From NCBI GenBank assembly GCA_022614735.1, contig JAKEHZ010000259.1, positions 1-8,378 of the forward strand: 8,378 bases of DNA. The letters run 5' to 3'. The stretch comes from Acidobacteriota bacterium (GTDB lineage Bacteria > Acidobacteriota > Blastocatellia > RBC074). Below are positions 1-3,996 of the stretch, one piece after another. The number at the start of each line of letters is the position of its first letter. Positions within the stretch are counted from its first letter, which is position 1. The notes below the pieces were generated by a model. The model saw nothing but the letters and a program-made list of their open reading frames with translations, did no database searches and was not told the origin of the DNA. The translations under genes and the position numbers were made by a program.

Positions 1-2
1 AT

Positions 3-347
3 TTTGATCGTGAAATTGACGATGCGGACATACTGCGCGCGTTGAATCTGCTTTCGAAGCTGAATGCTCGCGGCATATCTCTGATGACGGACGGCCAAAA
101 CGTGTTCTTTTTGCCGGAGTCAAGCGTGACAAATGAAGAGCGCGACGCTATCCGTGAGTTGAACAAAGAGTTTCTCGACCTGGCGCCTCGTGGAATACCA
201 ACATCGCGCTGCAAGAATTGCGGCGAGCGCATAACCGACAACAACGGATGTCCGAGCTGCACAGAGCGCAAGCGTTGCGCTAATTGCGGCTCGCGTGTCG
301 ATGCAGACGGCGATTGTCCTGTTTGTCCTGGAGGAGTGCCGTTTTGA
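3..347 (+). CDS. TubC_N-like domain plus double zinc-ribbon protein (5' partial)
   Basis: The frame is open to the left edge. The first usable start codon is TTG at 42, but it has no Shine-Dalgarno and the upstream codons read like protein, so the true start is probably outside the window. Counting from TTG 42, residues 3-47 (LLSKLNARGISLMTDGQNVF onward) have the helix, short strand pair and helix layout of TubC N-terminal docking domains: a 'LxxLxxRGIxL' start, a hydrophobic hairpin, then a charged helix ending in 'LDLAP'. Two C-x2-C-x9-C-x2-C zinc ribbons follow, with Cys at 57/60/70/73 and 79/82/92/95. TubC-like domains mediate docking in NRPS/PKS enzymes but also occur in small mobile-element proteins. 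Here a protein- or nucleic-acid-binding adaptor is a reasonable inference; no catalytic residues are visible. The stop overlaps the next start (TTGA). The zinc ribbons are seen directly; the TubC call is by eye. Confidence 0.72.
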   Translation, partial: FDREIDDADILRALNLLSKLNARGISLMTDGQNVFFLPESSVTNEERDAIRELNKEFLDLAPRGIPTSRCKNCGERITDNNGCPSCTERKRCANCGSRVDADGDCPVCPGGVPF

Positions 348-613
348 TAACAACCGCGCAAACAACTTTAACCGCCACCGAAGCCTGGCGCGAAGTCGAA
401 GAGCGCGACATCGCCATTGTCCCGGCGTTCGGCGGTGCGACCTGGTCAGCCTCGGTCGATATCAAGGGCGATGCGCGCCACAACCGCAAGCGCGCGGTCC
501 GGTCGGTATCGGCCGCGGCTTTGTCGCCAATTCGCGCTGTCGAGGCGCTGATTAAGATGCTCGACGCCTCGACGCAACCGCAGCAACTATTCGATGAGGA
601 TTATCCATGGTGA
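344..613 (+). CDS. Hypothetical 89-aa protein
   Basis: I do not recognise this protein. I chose the TTG at 344 because GGAGGAG at 330-336 sits 7 nt upstream and the start overlaps the previous stop (TTGA), a typical translational-coupling arrangement. A longer in-frame TTG at 284 would add an Arg/Cys-rich stretch that is antifunctional-looking and lies inside the zinc ribbon gene. The product begins MITTAQTTLTATEAWREVEE, has a small beta-like core (IAIVPAF, ATWSASVDI), a basic middle (HNRKRAVRS), then a helix (SPIRAVEALIKML) and an acidic tail. Codon third positions are G+C-rich, like the neighbours. It belongs to the compact + strand array and its 3' end overlaps the next start (ATGGTGA). 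Function unknown. Confidence 0.68.
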   Translation: MITTAQTTLTATEAWREVEERDIAIVPAFGGATWSASVDIKGDARHNRKRAVRSVSAAALSPIRAVEALIKMLDASTQPQQLFDEDYPW

Positions 614-809
614 AACTCGGAGTCTTACTGCCTGAACTGCAACGCCGCGCGCCGACGAACCGGCAACCGCCGCGACCGACGAACGCATTGCGACGCTCGA
701 ACGTCGGTTGAAGATGACGCAAGCCTTGGCGATGGATTTGAGCGCGTGGATCAGCCGAAAGCATCGTGTCAACGAAGAGGAAAACGAGAGTGAAGCGAAC
801 CAAGCGTAA
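607..809 (+). pseudogene. Probable frameshifted small gene (about 66 aa if intact)
   Basis: ATG at 607 has GAGGA at 596-600, 6 nt upstream, and overlaps the previous stop, so initiation here looks real. Read in that frame the product is only 34 aa (607-711): MVKLGVLLPELQ, then an Arg/Pro/Asn-rich tail typical of an out-of-frame reading. One frame back, from about 636 to the TAA at 807-809, codons are G+C-rich at the third position and encode a sensible Ala/Glu-rich helix (IATLERRLKMTQALAMDLSA, then a charged end), but that frame has no plausible start before TTG 708/ATG 714. A one-base indel in the GC-rich stretch around 640-660 would join the two. No canonical slippery heptamer is visible there, so mutation or sequencing error is more likely than programmed frameshifting. 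Confidence 0.45.
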
Positions 810-1014
810 CATCCTGATCGAACTGACGGGGCGCTACTTGACCGCCGACGAAGCCGATCACGTCCGGGCGTTGGCGACGTCGTTCAAGCCGCGCGTTCAT
901 TTGGTGCTGCCGTCCTGGCGCTATCTCGAAATCAGAAGCGTCAACGAAAACGCCGCGGCGAAGGTGATCGAGGCGCTCGGAGCGCTGCCGGGCGTGCGGT
1001 TCAGAGAATTGTGA
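790..1014 (+). CDS. Hypothetical 74-aa basic alpha/beta protein
   Basis: I cannot assign this to a family. GTG at 790 is preferred because GAAGAGG (774-780) lies 9 nt upstream. A GTG at 766 in the same frame would give 82 aa but lacks a Shine-Dalgarno. The protein starts with a basic patch (MKRTKRN), then alternates strands and helices: ILIELTG, a helix LTADEADHVRALATSF, VHLVLPSWRYLEIRSV, a helix NENAAAKVIEALGALPGV, and FREL. That is a compact beta-alpha-beta-beta-alpha-beta (ferredoxin-like) pattern that could bind nucleic acid or protein, which is inference from the pattern only. It overlaps the end of the frameshifted upstream gene by 20 nt and its TGA overlaps a GTG start downstream. Confidence 0.65.
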   Translation: MKRTKRNILIELTGRYLTADEADHVRALATSFKPRVHLVLPSWRYLEIRSVNENAAAKVIEALGALPGVRFREL

Positions 1015-1097
1015 AAGATTGCCGGCGCGCTAAGCCGCTCGACGCGCCGACGGTTAAGGGATTCGAGCGGCTCAACAACAACGTGAGAGGAGTTTAG
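1011..1097 (+). CDS. Candidate 28-aa microprotein
   Basis: A short frame starts at GTG 1011, overlapping the previous stop as GTGA, and ends at TAG 1095-1097, three bases before the next ATG. It would encode MKDCRRAKPLDAPTVKGFER and eight more residues. Codon use (many C/G third positions, AAC, CTC, GAC, GCG) matches neighbouring real genes. The Shine-Dalgarno is weak (AGAG at 1003-1006), so expression would depend on coupling to the upstream gene. The frame also contains a perfect 10-bp inverted repeat, so structure rather than coding could explain the sequence. Function unknown; existence plausible rather than certain. Confidence 0.38.
   Translation: MKDCRRAKPLDAPTVKGFERLNNNVRGV
1033..1072 (+). 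repeat. 10-bp inverted repeat (intercistronic hairpin)
   Basis: AGCCGCTCGA at 1033-1042 pairs perfectly with TCGAGCGGCT at 1063-1072 across a 20-nt loop. No T-run follows, so it is not a standard intrinsic terminator. It lies just upstream of the Shine-Dalgarno of the gene at 1101 and may be an mRNA processing or stability element. Confidence 0.5.
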
Positions 1098-1100
1098 ATT

Positions 1101-1415
1101 ATGTCGAATTCGGAAAGCAATGCGGCGATCGCCGCGAAAGAGAACAAGTCTACGGTCGTCGAACTAAAACAGGCTGAAGAAGCCGGATATCGCGCGATGA
1201 TGGCGCTTGGCGAACTGCATCACCTACTCAGAAAGGCGGCTAGCGCTTGGGACATGTTTCCAGGACGCCCGGCGGATGCCTGTATTTGCTGCGGTCACCA
1301 GAGAGACGAGTCGTACAAGTTGGGTGATTTCGTTATCTGCCGCGAGGATTGGAATATCGCAGGCAAAGGCGAGCGCCTCTGGCGTGAACGACACGCGCTT
1401 GATTGGGTAGATTGA
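1101..1415 (+). CDS. Hypothetical 104-aa protein with CxCC putative zinc site
   Basis: ATG 1101 is preceded by AGAGGAG at 1086-1092, 8 nt away, a strong ribosome binding site. The N-terminal ~50 residues are predominantly helical and polar (MSNSESNAAIAAKENKSTVV, then ELKQAEEAGYRAMMALGELHHLLRK split across a helix). The C-terminal half has Cys at 61, 63, 64 and 80 with His66, in the context CICCGHQRDESYKLGDFVIC, then REDW. This looks like a small treble-clef or zinc-finger-type knuckle with short loops, often seen in phage or mobile-element regulators. It could also be a redox-active cluster; only four Cys are present, so one zinc at most. Codon use matches the array. No paralogue in the window. 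Function not assigned. Confidence 0.78.
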   Translation: MSNSESNAAIAAKENKSTVVELKQAEEAGYRAMMALGELHHLLRKAASAWDMFPGRPADACICCGHQRDESYKLGDFVICREDWNIAGKGERLWRERHALDWVD

Positions 1416-1461
1416 CGTCGGCTTTGCCCATTCCATCAGAAATGCAGTTCTGAAAGAACCG

Positions 1462-1494
1462 AACCGAGAGCCGCATCCCCGGCGGCTCTCGGTT
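1462..1494 (+). terminator. 13-bp hairpin without a T-tract (attenuator or processing element)
   Basis: AACCGAGAGCCGC (1462-1474) and GCGGCTCTCGGTT (1482-1494) are perfectly complementary with a 7-nt loop ATCCCCG. The stem is very stable but is followed by AAACAG instead of a U-run, then a Shine-Dalgarno at 1498-1504. It occupies the 95-bp gap between two genes and may end or slow transcription, or protect an mRNA 3' end. Classical rho-independent termination is unlikely. Confidence 0.5.
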
Positions 1495-1514
1495 AAACAG
1501 AGGATTTACAGTGA

Positions 1515-1769
1515 ATGAAGCGGGGGAGACGACGCAATTCGAAGACGGAGGTTGACGCGCTGTCTGTGGTTGATCTGGTCGAAGCCGTCGAGCGATTCGG
1601 AGCGGAGTTTTACTTCACCGGCTCCGGCTCTCTGAGGGTGCGCAACATGGAGAAGTTACCGCCGGCGCTGCGTGAGCAATTCTACGAAGCCGACGGCGCG
1701 CAGCTCGTGGCGTGGGTGAAGTCGAGGAAGACCGAAAACAAGGAGAAATCAGAATGTCGAACGCTTTAA
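1515..1769 (+). CDS. Second TubC_N-like small protein (84 aa)
   Basis: After a basic lead (MKRGRRRNSKTEV), residues 16-70 follow the same plan as the first protein in the window: helix SVVDLVEAVERFGAEF, a short hairpin YFTGSGSLRVRN, a Pro turn, then helix ALREQFYEADGAQLVAWVKS. That is the order of a TubC N-terminal docking-type domain, but without zinc ribbons. The family call is by eye. CAGAGGA at 1498-1504 could serve ATG 1515 (10-nt gap) or GTG 1511 (6-nt gap). The GTG frame gives only a 14-residue acidic peptide (MNEAGETTQFEDGG) before TGA 1553, so either a leader peptide exists or a small frameshift has changed the N-terminus. The 3' end overlaps the next gene by 16 nt. It probably acts as a small adaptor. 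Confidence 0.68.
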   Translation: MKRGRRRNSKTEVDALSVVDLVEAVERFGAEFYFTGSGSLRVRNMEKLPPALREQFYEADGAQLVAWVKSRKTENKEKSECRTL

Positions 1770-2185
1770 GAAACAATGAAAGATTACGGCTCATCCTGCA
1801 CGCGCCGGCCATCGCAGCGCTGTTAGTTCTGTGTTCGCTCAACGCGCCGTCGCAGGACAAACAGGCGCAAGACAAAAAACGCGAAGAGCGGCGTGGCGTC
1901 GTAAATCTGCTCATCGCCCACATTCAACAGCAAAACGCCATCCTCGGCGATCTGCTCGACACTGACGCGAAATGCATGCGTGAGATCGAGGCCGGCGAAG
2001 ACCTGCGGCGTAACTGCGATATCTTCGACAAGAAACTGAAACTGACTTCGGTTGAAGTATTGATGCCGTATTGGGAACTGTCGGAGGCGATAGACAAACT
2101 GCCGGCCGACGAGCTTGAAGCGCTCAAGCACGCCGCATTCGCTAAACTTCGCGTGGCTTATGAGCGCGGGAAACAGAGCAAATGA
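1754..2185 (+). CDS. Small exported protein with signal peptide (143 aa)
   Basis: ATG 1754 follows AGGAG at 1741-1745 by 8 nt. A longer GTG start at 1712 exists but lies within the upstream gene and would bury the signal peptide. The N-terminus has the classic layout: basic n-region with Arg at 6, 10 and 12, a hydrophobic core LILHAPAIAALLVLC (13-27), and a likely signal peptidase I site after LNA (about residue 31). Cys27 resembles a lipobox Cys but has Leu at -1, so a lipoprotein is less likely. The mature part is charged and helical (DKQAQDKKREERRG, then helices 48-68 and 75-135) with two further Cys (74, 88). Periplasmic helical proteins in phage-like arrays include spanin-type lysis factors, but no transmembrane or lipid pair is clear, so I do not assign that role. 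The stop overlaps the next ATG (ATGA). Confidence 0.75.
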   Translation: MSNALRNNERLRLILHAPAIAALLVLCSLNAPSQDKQAQDKKREERRGVVNLLIAHIQQQNAILGDLLDTDAKCMREIEAGEDLRRNCDIFDKKLKLTSVEVLMPYWELSEAIDKLPADELEALKHAAFAKLRVAYERGKQSK

Positions 2186-2649
2186 TGCAGGCGAATACCG
2201 AACAAATCCGCCGCTACATGGCCGTGCGCTTCCCTGACGCGGACTTTGATGACAAAGACATCGAGTCCATCGCGGCTATGCCGATCGCGGCGTACATGTG
2301 CGAGTTGTGGATACGCGATTTGAACACCCTCCTGCGCGCCCTACCGGATGGCTTATTATTCGACCACGCGTATGAACTTGCTCAAGACTTTCGCAACTGG
2401 GGCGATTTGAAGGACCCAAACACATGGCCAAGAGAGTTGCTCGCCCTGGCGGTTATCCTTTCGGATGATAAACTTGGAGAGGATGAAGAGAGGCGCGCAT
2501 TCAGACTAAGCCACGCGACGGCGCGGTTGGCCGCTCAGGCGTTCATAGAATGCGCCAGGCGGACGGGGATGTACTCATTCGTCGAAGACTACACGCTGAC
2601 GCGGGAAGTGCGGACGGCGCCGAGGCTGGAGAACTTCACGGAGCATTGA
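2182..2649 (+). CDS. Hypothetical 155-aa all-helical protein
   Basis: The start ATG 2182 overlaps the previous stop as ATGA, and a second ATG follows immediately (2185). There is no strong Shine-Dalgarno, so translation is probably coupled to the upstream gene. The sequence is soluble, acidic and mainly helical, with aromatic and hydrophobic spacing typical of a helical bundle: IRRYMAVRFPDADF, MPIAAYMCELWIRDLNTLLR, FDHAYELAQDFRNWGDL, RELLALAVILSDDKLG and HATARLAAQAFIECARR. There is no signal peptide, transmembrane segment, zinc motif or catalytic signature. I do not recognise the family. Its place next to an exported protein and a microprotein in a phage-like array says only that it is probably part of that element. 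Confidence 0.75.
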   Translation: MMQANTEQIRRYMAVRFPDADFDDKDIESIAAMPIAAYMCELWIRDLNTLLRALPDGLLFDHAYELAQDFRNWGDLKDPNTWPRELLALAVILSDDKLGEDEERRAFRLSHATARLAAQAFIECARRTGMYSFVEDYTLTREVRTAPRLENFTEH

Positions 2650-2650
2650 A

Positions 2651-2773
2651 ATGGAGAAGCAAGCCGGCGCGATTGATCCGAAATTGAGAGCTTTTCTGAT
2701 AGCTGTACGCGCCGGCTTGCTGGCGATCTGCAAAGCTATCGAGAAATTCATCAGCTCCGAAAAAGAGCATTGA
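2651..2773 (+). CDS. 40-aa microprotein with amphipathic helix
   Basis: ATG 2651 lies one base after the preceding stop with GGAG at 2640-2643, 7 nt upstream, so a separate initiation is well supported. The product MEKQAGAIDPKLRAFLIAVR continues as a single long helix (AGLLAICKAIEKFIS) and ends in SSEKEH. The helix is amphipathic with a hydrophobic face (L, I, A, F) and scattered Lys/Arg. It could be a small membrane-associated or oligomerising peptide, but no family is recognised. The coding region contains a perfect 14-bp inverted repeat (listed separately), so the mRNA can fold on itself. The stop overlaps the -35 area of a promoter, marking the end of this gene block. Confidence 0.6.
   Translation: MEKQAGAIDPKLRAFLIAVRAGLLAICKAIEKFISSEKEH
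2658..2721 (+). repeat. 14-bp inverted repeat inside the 40-aa gene
   Basis: AGCAAGCCGGCGCG (2658-2671) and CGCGCCGGCTTGCT (2708-2721) are exact reverse complements separated by 36 bp. Protein coding alone does not demand such symmetry. Possible readings are an mRNA hairpin, a dimeric protein-binding site or chance in G+C-rich DNA. Confidence 0.6.
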
Positions 2774-2796
2774 ACCGCGCGTTGTCGTGCTACAAT
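2770..2796 (+). promoter_or_regulatory. Extended -10 promoter
   Basis: TACAAT at 2791-2796 matches the -10 consensus at five of six bases and is preceded by TGC (2788-2790), giving the extended -10 motif. A partial -35, TTGAAC at 2770-2775, is 15 bp upstream, a short but tolerable spacer given the extended -10. Transcription would start near 2803 and run into the leader ending at the terminator at 2883-2945. Confidence 0.6.
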
Positions 2797-2802
2797 CGCC
2801 GC

Positions 2803-2945
2803 GTCTTGATAACTGAATAGGACTTTACGCACTCAATTAGCCGCGCCAAGTCAAACGACACTGCGACGGCCTTACGTCGTTCAGGCCACCTTAGAGAGAT
2901 TGCAGCCGCCGGGCCGCCTTCTCTGTGAGGTGGCCTTTTTGTTTT
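2803..2945 (+). ncRNA. Candidate ~140-nt small RNA or attenuated leader
   Basis: The stretch is bounded by a good extended -10 promoter and a strong intrinsic terminator, and has no convincing open reading frame. Within it, GCGACG (2863-2868) pairs with CGTCGT (2875-2880), and GGCCT (2868-2872) can alternatively pair with AGGCC (2883-2887), which is the 5' arm of the terminator. The two pairings exclude each other, so the element could be a stand-alone RNA or a leader that switches between termination and read-through into 3077 and beyond. It matches no RNA family I recognise. The exact 5' end is inferred from the promoter. Confidence 0.4.
2883..2945 (+). terminator. Intrinsic terminator
   Basis: AGGCCACCT (2883-2891) pairs perfectly with AGGTGGCCT (2928-2936), with a second inner helix AGAGA (2893-2897)/TCTCT (2920-2924), and the stem runs straight into TTTTTGTTTT. 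This is a strong rho-independent terminator for + strand transcripts. Confidence 0.75.
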
Positions 2946-3018
2946 GAGCCTGCCGATTTGGTGACCGGCGGGAAAAGAAAATTCGATCTTGTCGCCGCGA
3001 GCCGTTGCGACATACAGC

Positions 3019-3065
3019 GAGGCCAATCAACCGGAGTCACCACCGTTGATTGGCTTTGCGCTTTT
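3019..3065 (+). terminator. Second terminator-like hairpin upstream of a ribosome binding site
   Basis: GCCAATCAAC (3022-3031) is the exact complement of GTTGATTGGC (3045-3054). The stem can extend by one A-T and two G-U pairs. The tail is TTTGCGCTTTT, weaker than the terminator at 2883-2945. It ends directly before GAGGAGGA (3066-3073), so it may regulate access to the next gene rather than simply stop transcription. The 2946-3018 stretch before it shows nothing else I can support. Confidence 0.5.
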
Positions 3066-3076
3066 GAGGAGGACTG

Positions 3077-3157
3077 ATGCGAAGACGATTACGACGATTG
3101 ATCAAGCGATTAGTGAGGAATGAACGATGTTTCAGCGCTCCGGCGCCAGCGATTTGA
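3077..3157 (+). CDS. Candidate 26-aa arginine-rich microprotein
   Basis: ATG 3077 is preceded by a near-perfect Shine-Dalgarno GAGGAGGA (3066-3073), though the gap of about 4 nt is short. The peptide MRRRLRRLIKRLVRNERCFS ends with APAPAI and is strongly basic in its first 17 residues, alternating Arg/Lys with Leu/Ile/Val like a cationic amphipathic helix. It could bind RNA or membranes, or be a leader peptide for the gene at 3172. A second tiny frame, ATG 3127 to TGA 3165 (12 codons), overlaps it and is less convincing. No family recognised. Confidence 0.4.
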   Translation: MRRRLRRLIKRLVRNERCFSAPAPAI

Positions 3158-3171
3158 AGGAGTGAAGAACT

Positions 3172-3414
3172 ATGCCGCCATACAATCTATTTCCATTTCT
3201 AACGCCGGGTATTAACCCGAACGCCGTCGAAGAAGAAGCGCGCAGGCGAAGAATGCTCGGCCGGCCAGCGCCGCTTGGCCGTGACCAATCATTTCGTTAT
3301 GGGCGGGATGATGCGCCGCCAGCGCCGATTACGCTGATTGGTAAAGGCGCCGATCCACCGCTGGACGGCGTGACCCGCCCACCTTCCTTCTCTAGGCTGG
3401 CTATATTTGCATAA
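3172..3414 (+). CDS. Hypothetical 80-aa proline-rich protein, 3' end probably replaced
   Basis: ATG 3172 has AAGGAG at 3157-3162, 9 nt upstream. The product starts MPPYNLFPFLTPGINPNAVE, then a basic helix EEEARRRRMLGRPAP, then a low-complexity Pro/Gly/Asp-rich stretch (DDAPPAPITLIGKGADPPLD). The last residues, from about SFSRLAIFA, are encoded by DNA whose base composition already matches the A+T-rich right-hand side, so the original C-terminus may have been lost at a junction near 3390. The final 118 bp overlap antisense with the 3' end of the convergent gene at 3297-3977. No signal peptide or catalytic motif. Function unknown. Confidence 0.6.
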   Translation: MPPYNLFPFLTPGINPNAVEEEARRRRMLGRPAPLGRDQSFRYGRDDAPPAPITLIGKGADPPLDGVTRPPSFSRLAIFA

Positions 3415-3977
3415 ATAAGAAGGACGTTCCTATGCGTAGTAATTTTCTCGTGACGTAGCTCGGCCCAAGCCACAAACAGCGGTAGCTGAAGTGAAAGCGG
3501 CAAATTGATTGGGGCGCGATCTCCGTAACCGCAGTATTCAAGGAAATCTTTCGTTGCTAGATTCACACTGCCATATTTCCCAAGCCTCTCACATTCGACA
3601 GGAGTGAGCCTTAGCCTGAACAGCCGCAGGAACGTAATCTGTATTATAGCTGCCTGAATCTTGATAGCTGAAATTGCGGTCAAAGGATCAGCCTCCAATT
3701 TATGATGTGTGCAGATATACTTAGCTTCCCGAAGGATTTTCGCCAGCTCCTTTTGCTCCTGTGCGTCTTGTGAAGGAGCCAGGGTCGGAAAGGCATTGAA
3801 GAGCTTTGCGTACCGATTAACCTCCAGCCATACATCAGCCAAAATTCGATATCGCTTACCCAATCTCATATCGTTCTGATACCGATGCAGGACGCCAGCG
3901 TTCGCAATGCCCAGCCGAAGCAGTGTGATCCCATAGCGCAATCCCATAACCCAGAGCACCAGGGAGCGCACGATCAT
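3297..3977 (-). CDS. Unrecognised 226-aa protein, third gene of the stator/vWA operon
   Basis: The frame is open back to 4187, but anything before 3997 would lie inside the vWA gene. ATG 3977 is the first start after that gene's stop, 19 nt downstream, with AGAGGGA about 11 nt before it. The N-terminus is hydrophobic with Arg (MIVRSLVLWVMGLRYGITLL), possibly a membrane-associated helix. The rest is mainly helical: charged helices at 35-60 and 72-90, CTHHKLEADP at 89-98, then a hydrophobic-basic segment IKIQAAIIQITFLRLFRLRL (105-124). I recognise no domain or catalytic site. The tail from about residue 197 (EKEGGRVTPSSGG onward) is antisense to the gene at 3172-3414 and compositionally foreign, so the native C-terminus is probably replaced. 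Position suggests a dedicated partner or effector of the membrane complex. Confidence 0.65.
   Translation of the reverse strand: MIVRSLVLWVMGLRYGITLLRLGIANAGVLHRYQNDMRLGKRYRILADVWLEVNRYAKLFNAFPTLAPSQDAQEQKELAKILREAKYICTHHKLEADPLTAISAIKIQAAIIQITFLRLFRLRLTPVECERLGKYGSVNLATKDFLEYCGYGDRAPINLPLSLQLPLFVAWAELRHEKITTHRNVLLIYANIASLEKEGGRVTPSSGGSAPLPISVIGAGGASSRP
3375..3420. other. Compositional and strand-switch junction
   Basis: Left of about 3390 the DNA is G+C-rich with + strand small genes. Right of it the DNA is A+T-richer and all genes run on the - strand. Both convergent genes run across the boundary and gain tails that read as antisense of each other. A recombination or insertion edge, or a contig misjoin, would explain this. 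I see no clear att-site direct repeat or insertion sequence end in the window. Confidence 0.45.
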
Positions 3978-3996
3978 TAAATAACGAATCCCTCTT

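Noticed and set aside
633..660. Programmed -1 frameshift site
   Set aside because: No X-XXY-YYZ slippery heptamer in the usable interval; an indel or sequencing error is simpler.
2790..3026. 78-codon open frame on the - strand
   Set aside because: It lies over the promoter, leader and both hairpins, its product is Arg/Pro-rich without a recognisable fold, and structure on the + strand explains the sequence better.
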